From NCBI GenBank assembly GCA_000018565.1, contig CP000875.1, forward strand, positions 4,789,199-4,853,198: a stretch of 64,000 nt of DNA, in the 5' to 3' direction. How positions within the stretch are numbered: position 1 is the first letter of the stretch; each line of letters begins with the position of its first letter. Below are positions 51,416-60,365 of this stretch, piece after piece. The stretch comes from Herpetosiphon aurantiacus DSM 785 (GTDB lineage Bacteria; Chloroflexota; Chloroflexia; Chloroflexales; Herpetosiphonaceae). The position numbers and the translations under genes were made by a program. The notes below the pieces were generated by a model. The model had not been told where the DNA came from and searched no databases. It worked only from the letters and a program-made list of their open reading frames with translations.

Positions 51416-53587
51416 ATGCTGCCAACTCGCTCAGCACTCAGGCGGATGCTATTGTTATTGGTTATAGGGCATTTGGCAATTTTGGGTATTATCAACCGAG
51501 CGCCAATAGTTGCTGCGCATGATTCTGCTGCGCTTGTTGATTCAACTCAATTTGTGACTCTTAGCCAACCCGCGTTAAATCACCTCCAAACCACCCAAAC
51601 GATCACTGGAACGTGGAATTCACGTTTAGCTAATAACCTCAATATTCCAGGCACGATTACTAATTTGGTGTTTGCTGACGATGGCAGATTAACGGTTTTG
51701 GGCGATTTCAACTATCTGAATGGCCAATTAGTTAACGGGCTTGCCACCATGAGCCAGCAAGGCACGTGGCAAGGCTATGGGCTGCATGCTGATGATAGTG
51801 GCACGCTGGCTACGGCGGCCTACTATCACGATCAACTCTATCTTGGTGGACGGTTTAAGCGCTTAGCTGGAACGCCACTGAACGGAATTGCCCTTTGGAA
51901 TGGCACGAATTTTGCGGCTGTTGGTAGTGGGGTTAGCCGTAGCGATGCTACCACTGCTCGGGTTGGGCAATTAGGCGTGATGAGCGATACACTCTATCTA
52001 GCAGGCAATTTCAATCGCTTCAATGGTCAGCCAACGAGCGGGATTATTGGTTGGCGCAATCAACAGCTTGTGAGCATACCCAGCTATCCAATTGACGAAG
52101 TACATGGAATGAAGATCGTTGATGATCGCATGATGATAACCCATACCCATCCTGGTGAAGAGCCATATGTGGTAAGTTATGCCTTGTGGCAAAACGATGA
52201 ATGGATCGAGATGCCTTGGCCGGATTTTTCCCAACGCTATAATTTCCAATGGTTATTTGCAGGAAACGACGGTTTCTATCGTCCGATCTATAGCGATTCC
52301 AACCGCACCCATACCCAAGTACAAGTTTGGCAAACCGATCAATGGACGAATAGTATTTCAACGTCGCTCAAATTTACCTATATGAGCTTTACCCAACTTG
52401 CCAACCAGCAAATTTATGTGAGTGATAGTAAACAACTGTATCAACTTACGCCCGCTGCTTGGCAATTGGTCAACTTGCCAATGCAAATTCGCCGAATTGA
52501 CACGCTTGCTAATCGTAATAATCTGCTCTATCTAGCGGGCGATTTCACCCTCAATGGTCAACCAAGCAGCCTCGTCCGTTGGGATGGAACGCAACTTGAA
52601 TCGCTTGCCACAACCATGCGCTATGCCAATGTTGCTAGCCTTGGTGGGCAGCAAGGCAGACCAATTGCCCATACGAAAGATTTCAACCCATTCGCTAGCT
52701 ACGATCAAAAGCTTTTCACTTGGAATACGATTAGTTGGCAGCCTTTAGTGCATAAAATTACTTCGCAACCGTTCCAAGTGCTCTCGGTTGATGATCAAAC
52801 CAGCTATTTTGGCTCCGAGCACGCTATTACCACGACCAACAACATTGCGCGAAATCTGTGGCAGATTCAGTCCAATGGCACGCTGAGCGATGTCTTTGGC
52901 GCGAGCACTGCGATTAGTACTTGGACTATTTCAGGCTCGCAACTTTTAGGCAATTTGTATGGAGATTTCTTAAAAGGCGTAGTTTTGATCAATCAAGGCC
53001 AAATTAGCAATCTTGCTCCTTATACCTATCCTTTAGCTATTCGCGATCAGGTATTGATGACTGGCGATCAATTGTATGCGGTTGAGCCAAGTGGCGAACG
53101 CGGCTACTGGCACACCCACTTTAAACAGTGGGATGGGACAAGTTGGCAAGAAATTGCAATTTTGGGGATTACCGATAGTCAAAGTCGTTTGCAAATTGTT
53201 GGCTGGCGCGGCTCGCTTTACTTCCTTGAGCACAATCAGCTACGGCGTTTCAATAGAACGAGCAGTGATTTGGTTGCGACGTTTGATCAAGTGCCAAATG
53301 TCTTGGTGGCTGATGACGATGACTTTTTGTATGTTGGTGGGCCATTCGCAAGCGTTGATACTGTTGCAACTGGCACGCTAGCGCGGTGGGATGGCACAAG
53401 TTGGCAAGGCCTAGCTCAGCCAGCCAATGGCGAGGTTACCCAAATTAGTGTCAACGATCGGCATTTGTATCTTGCAGGCAAATTTACTCATGTTGGGGAA
53501 ACGCCCTCGTTGGGTGTGGCTGCACTCAGCTTTGGGCCGCCCGAAAATACAACATATCTGTGCTATTTGCCGCAGATCGTGCGTTAA
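51416..53587 (+). CDS. Secreted beta-propeller protein
   Basis: A 723-residue paralog of the broken gene at 8892-11145. A signal peptide (about 1-35) is followed by repeats such as LYLAGNFNRFNGQPTSGIIGW and FLYVGGPFASVDTVATGTLARWDGTSWQGLAQP, and the C-terminus reads CYLPQIVR. The opening TGTWNSRLANNLNIPG lines up with EGSWNPNLASHLRNPA of the broken copy, showing what that copy should look like. AAGGAG stands 7 bases before the ATG. A long hairpin terminator follows. Role at the cell surface is inferred. Confidence 0.85.
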   Translation: MLPTRSALRRMLLLLVIGHLAILGIINRAPIVAAHDSAALVDSTQFVTLSQPALNHLQTTQTITGTWNSRLANNLNIPGTITNLVFADDGRLTVLGDFNYLNGQLVNGLATMSQQGTWQGYGLHADDSGTLATAAYYHDQLYLGGRFKRLAGTPLNGIALWNGTNFAAVGSGVSRSDATTARVGQLGVMSDTLYLAGNFNRFNGQPTSGIIGWRNQQLVSIPSYPIDEVHGMKIVDDRMMITHTHPGEEPYVVSYALWQNDEWIEMPWPDFSQRYNFQWLFAGNDGFYRPIYSDSNRTHTQVQVWQTDQWTNSISTSLKFTYMSFTQLANQQIYVSDSKQLYQLTPAAWQLVNLPMQIRRIDTLANRNNLLYLAGDFTLNGQPSSLVRWDGTQLESLATTMRYANVASLGGQQGRPIAHTKDFNPFASYDQKLFTWNTISWQPLVHKITSQPFQVLSVDDQTSYFGSEHAITTTNNIARNLWQIQSNGTLSDVFGASTAISTWTISGSQLLGNLYGDFLKGVVLINQGQISNLAPYTYPLAIRDQVLMTGDQLYAVEPSGERGYWHTHFKQWDGTSWQEIAILGITDSQSRLQIVGWRGSLYFLEHNQLRRFNRTSSDLVATFDQVPNVLVADDDDFLYVGGPFASVDTVATGTLARWDGTSWQGLAQPANGEVTQISVNDRHLYLAGKFTHVGETPSLGVAALSFGPPENTTYLCYLPQIVR

Positions 53588-53618
53588 GTAAGGCAGCGAT
53601 TAATCGCTGTTGATGCTG

Positions 53619-53668
53619 CCCAAGTGGGTTTGATTGATGGTACTTGATCAAACCCACTTGGGGTTTAA
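53619..53668 (+). terminator. Long hairpin terminator
   Basis: 16-bp perfect stem CCCAAGTGGGTTTGAT / ATCAAACCCACTTGGG with a 12-base loop, tail GTTTAACC. Just before it is a 16-bp palindrome CAGCGATTAATCGCTG at 53594-53609. Confidence 0.75.
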
Positions 53669-53717
53669 CCTACTAGCGGCGATTATGTAGAAACCTCGAC
53701 ATAATGTTTTACACCTT

Positions 53718-53749
53718 TAATCCACAGCTTATTCACGTAGTTATCCACA
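53718..53749 (+). promoter_or_regulatory. Cluster of three DnaA-box-like sites upstream of dnaE
   Basis: TAATCCACA (53718-53726), TTATTCACG (53729-53737) and TTATCCACA (53741-53749, exact consensus), in the same orientation and 11-12 bases apart. They cover the place of the -35 of the dnaE promoter, so DnaA binding could repress or activate it. Confidence 0.6.
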
Positions 53750-53757
53750 AGCAGCTA

Positions 53758-53766
53758 TGGTATAAT
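53758..53766 (+). promoter_or_regulatory. dnaE promoter, extended -10
   Basis: TGGTATAAT with consensus -10 at 53761-53766. The start would be near 53773, leaving an untranslated leader of about 220 bases with two possible hairpins (53783-53804, followed by TTTTTT; 53935-53957, GCCGCC/GGCGGC). Confidence 0.65.
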
Positions 53767-53993
53767 ACAAAGACCAAGCGGGAGCCAGCAAAACGGGCTT
53801 TTTTACCTCAAATTCTGAGTAAACTACACGCTCCCTTGACACACCAAGCTGAGAATAAGCGTTTTCTCTACCATAGCGATGGCCTAAAAACCACCTTTTG
53901 CACTCAATTTGTGTAAAGCATTTTTTGCTATTTTGCCGCCAATTTGTGGGCGGCTTTCGCTATGGGCAACTCTAGCCATAGAAGAGGTTTGTT

Positions 53994-56900
53994 ATGAAAG
54001 ATTTTGTCCATCTTCACGTTCACTCGGAGTATAGCTTGCTTGATGGCTATGCCACAACTAAGGCCATCGCCGAACGTGCGGCTGAACTTCAGATGGACAG
54101 CATCGCCATAACCGACCATGGTGTGATGTATGGCGCAATGGAGTTTTATGCCAACGCCAAAAAAGCCAATGTCAAGCCAATTATTGGCATGGAAGCCTAT
54201 ATCGCTCCCAACTCCAACAAAGATCCTATGGTTAAGGGTGGCAAAAATTATTATCACCTGCTGTTGATTGCCCAAAACGAGGTTGGTTATCGCAATTTGG
54301 TGAAATTGACCTCGCGCTCGCATCTCGATGGGATGGGCAAGGGCATTTTCGCCCGACCACGGATCGATCGCCAGTTGCTTGAGCAGTATCACGAAGGCTT
54401 GATCGTTACCTCGTCGTGTATTGCGGGCGAAGTGATTCAGCAAGTTCAAGCTAAGCAACGCCAAAAAGCGATCGAAACGGTGGCATGGTTCCGCGATTTA
54501 TTCGGGCCTGAGAATTATTTCATCGAATTGCAACTGCACAACAATACTCCAGAACTGGTCGAAATTAACGAAGAGTTGGTGCGGATCGCCAATGAGATGC
54601 ACGTGCCTTTGGTGGCGACCAACGATACCCACTTTGTGCGCCGCGAAGACCTCGATACCCATTCGCGGGTGATGGCAATGGGCTTTAACCTGACACTCCA
54701 AGAGTTGTGCTCGAAAAATTATCAAATGGACGAAACCTACCACATTATGTCAGGTGACGAAATGTGGGATCGTTACAAAATCTATGGCACGGCTCCGATG
54801 GAAAATACCCGCCGAATTGCCGATATGTGTAACTTGAAACTGGATTTTGGGCGGGTCGAATTGCCCGAATTTGATATTCCCGAAGGTCACGATGCTGCTT
54901 CCTATTTGCGCCTGATTTGTGAAGAAGGCTTGATCAAGCGCTGCAATGGCAATCCCACTGAGGAATATGTGCAGCGCCTCAGCTATGAACTTGATGTGAT
55001 CAACCAAACTGGCTTCCCTGATTATATGTTGATCGTTTGGGATTATGTCAAATTCGCTCGCTCGAATGGGATTCCCTGTCTGCCACGGGGTTCAGCGGGC
55101 GCTTCGTTGGTTCTCTATTGCTTAGGCATCACTGATGTTGATCCGGTGCAGAATAAACTGCTGTTCGAGCGTTTTCTCTCGCCCGAACGCTTGGAAATGC
55201 CCGATATCGACACCGATTTTGCCGATGCGCGACGCGGCGAAATTCTCGATTATATTGCGACCAAATATGGCCGTGAAAATGTGGCCCAAATTATCACCTA
55301 TGGCACGCTAGGAGCCAAAGCAGCGTTACGCGATATGGGTCGGGTGCTTGATATTCCGCTGAGTGAAGTTGATCGGGTTGCCAAATTAATTCCAACCTTG
55401 CCTGTGGGCATGACCATCGCTAAATCGCTGGATAAAGTACCCGAACTGAAGCAAATTTACGATACCGACCCCAAATTGCGCGAATTGATGGATTGGGCGC
55501 AAAAGGTCGAGGGACGGATGAAGAGCGTCGGCACCCATGCCTGTGGGGTCGTCGTTAGTCGCCATCCGCTCGAAAACATGGTGCCATTGCAACGCACCAC
55601 CAAAGATGAACATGGGGTAATGGCCGCTTTTGAAGGCCCAACGCTAGCAAAAATGGGTCTGCTCAAAATGGATATTTTGGGCTTGACCAACCTTTCGGTG
55701 GCCGCCGAAGCCTTGCAGCTGATCGAGCAAACCACTGGCAAAACCATGTGGCTCTCGGATATTCCGCTTGATGATAAGAAAACCTTTGAAGCCCTAGGCC
55801 GTGGCGAAACTGTCGATGTTTTCCAGCTTGAATCGGCAGGCATGACCCGTTATCTTGTACAGCTCAAGCCGACCCGTGTGGATGATTTGTACGGTATGGT
55901 GGCACTGTATCGGCCAGGCCCGCTAGAACAAATTCCAGTCTATATTCACAACAAAAATAATCCCCACGCGATTAAATATATTCACCCGATTCTCAAGCCA
56001 ATTCTTGAAGATACCTACGGGGTTATCGTTTATCAAGAACAAATTATGCAATTGCTCCAAGCAGTTGCTGAATATACGCTTGGTGAAGCCTATATCGTGA
56101 TTAAGGCCATCAGCAAGAAAAACAAAGAGCTGATGGCTGAAAACTCGGTGCGGTTTAAAGAAGGGTGTTTACGCAAAGGCCTAACCCAAGCTCAAGCCGA
56201 CGAACTATGGGAACTGATTCTGCCATTTGCTGGCTATTCATTCAACCGTCCGCACTCGACGCTGTATGGTTTGCTCTCGTATCAAACGGCTTGGCTCAAA
56301 AACAATTATCCAACCGAATATATGACCGCTACGCTCTCAGCAGCTTCGGGCGAGATCGATGAAGTGGCCAAGAGCGTTGCCGAAGCCTCGCGTTTGGGCG
56401 TAGCCGTCTCGCCGCCCGATGTCAATGGGAGCAAAGAAGGCTTTACGATTGTTGATATTGCTGGCGAATTGCCCGAAGGCATCAAATACAATCGCGGGAT
56501 TCGCTTTGGACTGAGTGCAATTCGCAACGTAGGGGTTGGTCCGATTCAGGCAATTTTGAAAGTTCGCGACGAAAGCGGCCCATTCAGCAGCATCGAAGAT
56601 TTTTGTGCGCGGGTTGATCGCGGTGTGCTTAACAAGCGCGTAATGGAAAGTTTGGTCAAATGTGGCGCGATGGATTCGTTGCCTGGCACGCGTCACCAAA
56701 AATTAGCAATCCTTGATCGGGCGATTAGCGCCGGCCATGAAACCCAAAAAGCCCGTGAAGCAGGCCAAAATAGCCTGTTTGATATGCTGGGTGGTGGCGA
56801 GCAAACCAGCACTCCGACGATCTCACCAATTCCCTTTCCGCCAGCCGCAACTGGCCTCGAAATGCAGCGCGAATTGTTGAACTGGGAAAAAGAGCTGTTG

Positions 56901-57884
56901 GGGATGTATATCTCTGAGCATCCCATGGCTCAAGCCTTAGCCAATGCTCCACACGATCCAGGTCGGATCAGCCTTGGAATGATCGATAAAAAGCACATTG
57001 GCACAACCATCCGCTTGATTGGCATGATTAACAACACCAAGCGCATCCAAACCAAAAAAGGCGATTCGATGCTGGTGGGCAAGGTCGAGGATCTTGAGGG
57101 CGAAATTGAATTTGTGGCCTTTCCACGTACTTTGGAGCAATATGCCGAGCTGCTGGTTGATGATGCAATTGTGCAAATTACGGCCAAAGTTGACAATCGC
57201 CGCGACGAAATGCAGTTGATGCTTGAATCCGTCACGGCCTTTAAGGTTGAACAAACAACCAACAAAGCTGCACCTGCGGCAACCGTGGCGGTGCGGCGTT
57301 CGGTTGGCGCGGTCGAGGCCATGCCCGAGTATCTTGATGATGGCGCACCAATGCCTGAGGAACCATTCCATGACGATGTGTATGTTGAGGTACGTCCAGC
57401 TATGAGCACACCCAGCGTTAATTCAGCCCCCGCTAATAGCAATGGCAATGGCTATGCTGCAAGTAATGGCAATGGCAACGGGCATTATCCCAATGGCAAC
57501 GGCAATCATAGCAATGGCAATGGTCATGCCGAAGCAGCTCCAGCCGCCGTTACAATTGTGCCACGGCCACGGCGTAAAGTCAGTGTTGCGCCAACCGCAG
57601 CGCCTGAAGATAGCAGCAACGTAGCGATTGCTAGCGGGCCGCGTTATCATCTCCACATTTATTTGCCCCGCTCAGGCAACACCGAAACTGATATTCGGCG
57701 CATGCAAGAGATTGATCGGGTGTTGCGCGGCTATGAAGGTGACCAGCCAATCACGATCTATTTGCCGAATCCAATGGGCCAAGTGATGTTAGAACCAAGT
57801 TATCGCATCAATCCCCAAGAGGGCTTATTGAGCAACCTCTACTCAATGCTTGGTCAAGAGAGCGCAGTGCTCGAACAACTCTAG
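53994..57884 (+). CDS. dnaE: DNA polymerase III alpha subunit
   Basis: A 1296-residue replicative polymerase. The N-terminal PHP domain begins HLHVHSEYSLLDG, with its metal-binding residues. The PolIII catalytic Asp pair is in PDIDTDF (near residue 402), the third Asp near 560 in LKMDILGLTNL. A helix-hairpin-helix tail and an OB-fold (TTIRLIGMINNTKRIQTKKGDSM) follow. Between OB-fold and the last domain is an unusual Asn/Gly repeat linker (residues about 1146-1185, NGNGNGH-like), then the C-terminal domain YHLHIYLPRSGNTETDIRRM. AGAGG precedes the ATG. It is longer than E. coli DnaE through the linker. Confidence 0.97.
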   Translation: MKDFVHLHVHSEYSLLDGYATTKAIAERAAELQMDSIAITDHGVMYGAMEFYANAKKANVKPIIGMEAYIAPNSNKDPMVKGGKNYYHLLLIAQNEVGYRNLVKLTSRSHLDGMGKGIFARPRIDRQLLEQYHEGLIVTSSCIAGEVIQQVQAKQRQKAIETVAWFRDLFGPENYFIELQLHNNTPELVEINEELVRIANEMHVPLVATNDTHFVRREDLDTHSRVMAMGFNLTLQELCSKNYQMDETYHIMSGDEMWDRYKIYGTAPMENTRRIADMCNLKLDFGRVELPEFDIPEGHDAASYLRLICEEGLIKRCNGNPTEEYVQRLSYELDVINQTGFPDYMLIVWDYVKFARSNGIPCLPRGSAGASLVLYCLGITDVDPVQNKLLFERFLSPERLEMPDIDTDFADARRGEILDYIATKYGRENVAQIITYGTLGAKAALRDMGRVLDIPLSEVDRVAKLIPTLPVGMTIAKSLDKVPELKQIYDTDPKLRELMDWAQKVEGRMKSVGTHACGVVVSRHPLENMVPLQRTTKDEHGVMAAFEGPTLAKMGLLKMDILGLTNLSVAAEALQLIEQTTGKTMWLSDIPLDDKKTFEALGRGETVDVFQLESAGMTRYLVQLKPTRVDDLYGMVALYRPGPLEQIPVYIHNKNNPHAIKYIHPILKPILEDTYGVIVYQEQIMQLLQAVAEYTLGEAYIVIKAISKKNKELMAENSVRFKEGCLRKGLTQAQADELWELILPFAGYSFNRPHSTLYGLLSYQTAWLKNNYPTEYMTATLSAASGEIDEVAKSVAEASRLGVAVSPPDVNGSKEGFTIVDIAGELPEGIKYNRGIRFGLSAIRNVGVGPIQAILKVRDESGPFSSIEDFCARVDRGVLNKRVMESLVKCGAMDSLPGTRHQKLAILDRAISAGHETQKAREAGQNSLFDMLGGGEQTSTPTISPIPFPPAATGLEMQRELLNWEKELLGMYISEHPMAQALANAPHDPGRISLGMIDKKHIGTTIRLIGMINNTKRIQTKKGDSMLVGKVEDLEGEIEFVAFPRTLEQYAELLVDDAIVQITAKVDNRRDEMQLMLESVTAFKVEQTTNKAAPAATVAVRRSVGAVEAMPEYLDDGAPMPEEPFHDDVYVEVRPAMSTPSVNSAPANSNGNGYAASNGNGNGHYPNGNGNHSNGNGHAEAAPAAVTIVPRPRRKVSVAPTAAPEDSSNVAIASGPRYHLHIYLPRSGNTETDIRRMQEIDRVLRGYEGDQPITIYLPNPMGQVMLEPSYRINPQEGLLSNLYSMLGQESAVLEQL

Positions 57885-57894
57885 ATTGCACGTA

Positions 57895-57945
57895 TCAAAA
57901 AGAGAAGCAGAGGCGATCGAATTCGATCGCCTCTGCTTCATTTTA
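57895..57945. terminator. Bidirectional terminator of dnaE and the Pro/Thr-rich gene
   Basis: 36-bp perfect palindrome 57904-57939 (18-bp arms, starting GAAGCAGAGGCGATCGAA) with AAAAAG to the left and ATTTTAG to the right, so T tracts follow in both directions. Confidence 0.92.
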
Positions 57946-57947
57946 GC

Positions 57948-58724
57948 TTATGGATAGGGATGTTGGGTTGGTTCGGGTCGGGGCGTGCGCGTTGGCTGTG
58001 GCTGTGGATACGGATTGGCCGTCGGTTCGGGCCGAGGCGTGCGCGTTGGCTGTGGCTGTGGATACGGATTGGCCGTCGGTTCGGGTCGGGGTGTGCGCGT
58101 TGGTTGAGGCTGTGGATACGGATTGGCCGTCGGTTCGGGCCGAGGCGTGCGCGTTGGTTGGGGCTGCGGATACGGATTGGCCGTTGGTTCTGATCGTGGG
58201 GTCTGAGTTGGTTCTGGTTGCGTTCCAGTTGTAGGCTGAACGCCAGCCGTTGGTTGAATGACAAGCGTTGGTTGGCTGCCAGTGGTTGGCTGCGGATAGG
58301 GATTGACTGGTGGAATGTTGGTTGCGGTTGGCGCTGGGCGTGGCGTTAATGTTGGTTCAGGTCGGGGCGTGCGGGTCGCAACCAAGGTTTGGCTTGGAGT
58401 TGCTGGCACGGGTGAGGCGATGTTGGTTGGTTCAGGCCGTGGGGTACGGGTCGCAACTGCTACCAGCGTTTTAGTCGGCTGAGGATAGGTGGCTGGACGC
58501 GTAGGCGTGGCTACCGCAGTGGCAGTTTTAGTTTTGGTTGGTTCTGGGCGCGGCGTGCGGGTAGTTGAAGCGATCAAAGCAGTTGCCGTAGCTTGTGGTC
58601 CTGGATAGTTGCTGGAATTCTGCGTTTGTTGGGTTGTTTGGCTACAACCTGCGATTAACAATAATCCTAGACTGCTTGCGAATAGCGTTAATCGCTTGCT
58701 TGAAATCGATCGGAATTTAAACAT
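57948..58724 (-). CDS. Pro/Thr-rich repeat lipoprotein
   Basis: A 258-residue lipoprotein (LLLIAGC lipobox, Cys about 25) whose mature part is almost wholly P/T/R/A/Q residues. The C-terminal third is four copies of an 18-residue unit (PEPTANPYPQPQPTRTPR). It has no recognisable domain and looks like an extended, possibly glycosylated stalk. AAGGAG stands six bases before the ATG. A similar but non-homologous Pro/Thr protein lies next to it. Confidence 0.8.
   Translation of the reverse strand: MFKFRSISSKRLTLFASSLGLLLIAGCSQTTQQTQNSSNYPGPQATATALIASTTRTPRPEPTKTKTATAVATPTRPATYPQPTKTLVAVATRTPRPEPTNIASPVPATPSQTLVATRTPRPEPTLTPRPAPTATNIPPVNPYPQPTTGSQPTLVIQPTAGVQPTTGTQPEPTQTPRSEPTANPYPQPQPTRTPRPEPTANPYPQPQPTRTPRPEPTANPYPQPQPTRTPRPEPTANPYPQPQPTRTPRPEPTQHPYP
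57965..58190. repeat. 54-bp tandem repeat, four copies
   Basis: Copies at about 57983, 58037, 58091 and 58145 (counted from GCGTGCGC) with exact 54-base spacing inside the lipoprotein gene. Differences between copies are mostly synonymous. Confidence 0.9.
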
Positions 58725-58937
58725 TGAATACTCCTTCACCAAAATAGTATTGCTATTGAGAGAAACGAAGTATTCAATCAATCGATATGTGAATTTTACA
58801 GTTCTTTAGTCCTATATTCTTGGCATTTAATTATTACTACTCGTATAAAATATTAAAAGTACTTATTTAATCTTTAGTCCTATTTTTGTAGCTAGAGCAG
58901 CGAGATCAATATGTAATCTGGCTGCTCTATAATTTAA
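58725..58937. other. AT-rich intergenic region
   Basis: About 210 bases between the two Pro/Thr-rich genes, unusually AT-rich, with no gene. It may hold the leftward promoter for the lipoprotein. Confidence 0.4.
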
Positions 58938-59486
58938 CTAAAGTGTAGGAGTTGGCGTTTTTGTTGCTTCAGGGGTGCGGGTTGGCCAAGGTGTACGCGT
59001 TGCCTCGGGCGTGCGGGTGATCGGCAAGCGGGTAGCTTCGGGCGTGCGCGTTGCCAATGGAGTGCGAGTAGCAAGTGGGGTTGGCCAAGGTGTACGAGTA
59101 GCTTCGGGCGTGCGGGTGATCGGCAAGCGGGTAGCTTCAGGGGTGCGGGTTGGCCAAGGTGTACGAGTGGCCTCGGGCGTGCGCGTTGCCAATGGAGTGC
59201 GAGTAGCAAGTGGGGTTGGCCAAGGTGTACGAGTGGCCTCGGGCGTGCGAGTGATTGGCACACGAGTTGGGCGGGGTGTGCGGGTGATTGGCACATGAGT
59301 TGGGCGGGGTGTACGAGTGACAAACGGCACGCGAGTCCGGGTTGGCATTGGGTATGGATTATCGACACCATGGTCTAAGGGGCTGGTTTTGCCGCTGGCT
59401 TGGCTCAACCCTGCAAACATAAAAATGATTACAAGGCTGGCAAGCAAGATTTTGAAACGCCATTCGTTGGTTGGTTTTGCTGACAT
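58938..59486 (-). CDS. Secreted Pro/Thr-rich repeat protein
   Basis: A 182-residue protein with an N-terminal signal (about 8-32, ILLASLVIIFMFAGLSQASG) and no lipobox. The remainder is built of TRTPEAT, TRTPWPT, TPLATRTP and RLPITRTP units. AAGGAG stands six bases before the ATG at 59486. Together with the neighbouring lipoprotein and the sigma factor upstream it may form an envelope gene group. Function unknown. Confidence 0.75.
   Translation of the reverse strand: MSAKPTNEWRFKILLASLVIIFMFAGLSQASGKTSPLDHGVDNPYPMPTRTRVPFVTRTPRPTHVPITRTPRPTRVPITRTPEATRTPWPTPLATRTPLATRTPEATRTPWPTRTPEATRLPITRTPEATRTPWPTPLATRTPLATRTPEATRLPITRTPEATRTPWPTRTPEATKTPTPTL
58975..59255. repeat. 135-bp tandem repeat in the Pro/Thr-rich gene
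   Basis: The segment starting GCCAATGGAGTGCGAG occurs at 59053 and 59188, exactly 135 bases (45 codons) apart, with shorter degenerate GCGGGTAGCTTCGGGCGTGC-type units throughout. Confidence 0.85.
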
Positions 59487-59593
59487 GGGTGGCTCCTTCT
59501 GTTGCGATTCTGCTAGGTAAAACGTGAGGAGTGCTTTTTCGCTATGGCTTGCTGATAGACCATTAGTCCTATTCTCTCTTGGAAAGGTTTTCA

Positions 59594-60211
59594 TCACATG
59601 CTAAATTTAAACAGCGGCTCTTTTTCACCAAGATACCATTGCCGAAGCTCGGTTGAGCGAGCAAGGGTATGCAGGGCACGATATTGCAACGATTTGACCG
59701 CATATTCCGTTCGACCAGTATAGGCAGCGACTTGGGCACTGGTGTAGTGGGCAAAAAAGCGTAGGTACACTACCTCACGTTGATCGGGCGTGAGCGCGGC
59801 TAAAGCATGGACTAACGATGCTTGAATTGCGTGTAATTCGCTAATTGCGGTTGGATCAGAGTTGGCCAGCGCGGTTGCCTCGTTGAGTGGTTCATAGGCT
59901 TGACGCTGGCGTTGGCGATAACCATCGGTGAGCAGATGCCGCGCAATTTGAAAAAGCCAGCCAGTAAAGGCCAAATCAGCATGCTCGAGCGGCAAATTGA
60001 AGTGTGGCAGATGCTCCACCACCCGCAACCATAGTTCGCTACTCAACTCCTCAGCCAGATCAGCACTGCTGCAATGAGCATAGAAAAAGCGCAGCAAGGC
60101 ATTGCGATAATGCTCATAGATTTGGACGAACGCGCCTCGGTCGGCCTGTTTGGCAGCGATCAGCAGGGGAATCAGCGCAGCATTAGCCAATGTGTTCATA
60201 CATGTGCCCAT
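59594..60211 (-). CDS. ECF-type sigma-70 family RNA polymerase sigma factor
   Basis: A 205-residue alternative sigma factor. Region 2 is FVQIYEHYRNALLRFFYAHC..AEELSSELWLRVVEHLPHF..AFTGWLFQIARHLLTDGYR. Region 4 is LAALTPDQREVVYLRFFAHYTSAQVAAYTGRTEYAVKSLQYRALHTLAR, with the helix-turn-helix. Length fits an ECF factor. No anti-sigma gene lies beside it; the downstream neighbour is the secreted Pro/Thr-rich protein. A second ATG four codons later (60199) is possible; the RBS is weak for both. Confidence 0.9.
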   Translation of the reverse strand: MGTCMNTLANAALIPLLIAAKQADRGAFVQIYEHYRNALLRFFYAHCSSADLAEELSSELWLRVVEHLPHFNLPLEHADLAFTGWLFQIARHLLTDGYRQRQRQAYEPLNEATALANSDPTAISELHAIQASLVHALAALTPDQREVVYLRFFAHYTSAQVAAYTGRTEYAVKSLQYRALHTLARSTELRQWYLGEKEPLFKFSM

Positions 60212-60365
60212 TCAACATAATTCAATCAATCAGGCTTTTAGGCTACGGCTTATTGCGCAAACTGCCTATAGCCCTAAAGGCATATCTCGCCTGCACTACA
60301 AGGCACTTATCAGCACTGTACTACTACTAGTTCTAACAAGGACTGGCATGGGTAGTCCGGCCCGT

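Noticed and set aside
53718-53749. DnaA boxes as a replication origin
   Set aside because: Only three boxes, no adjacent AT-rich unwinding region, and no dnaA/dnaN genes nearby; a promoter control site fits better.
53704-53916. Small open frame of 70 residues in the dnaE leader
   Set aside because: No ribosome site, starts upstream of the promoter's -10 and covers the DnaA-box cluster; composition is not protein-like.
57965-58190. Regular 54-bp repeats that could be taken for a CRISPR array
   Set aside because: No unique spacers alternate with the repeats; they code an in-frame 18-residue unit.
58975-59298. Plus-strand open frame of Val/Arg/Gly repeats opposite the Pro/Thr gene
   Set aside because: It is the complement of the repeat gene, with no ribosome site; the minus-strand gene has a signal peptide and AAGGAG.
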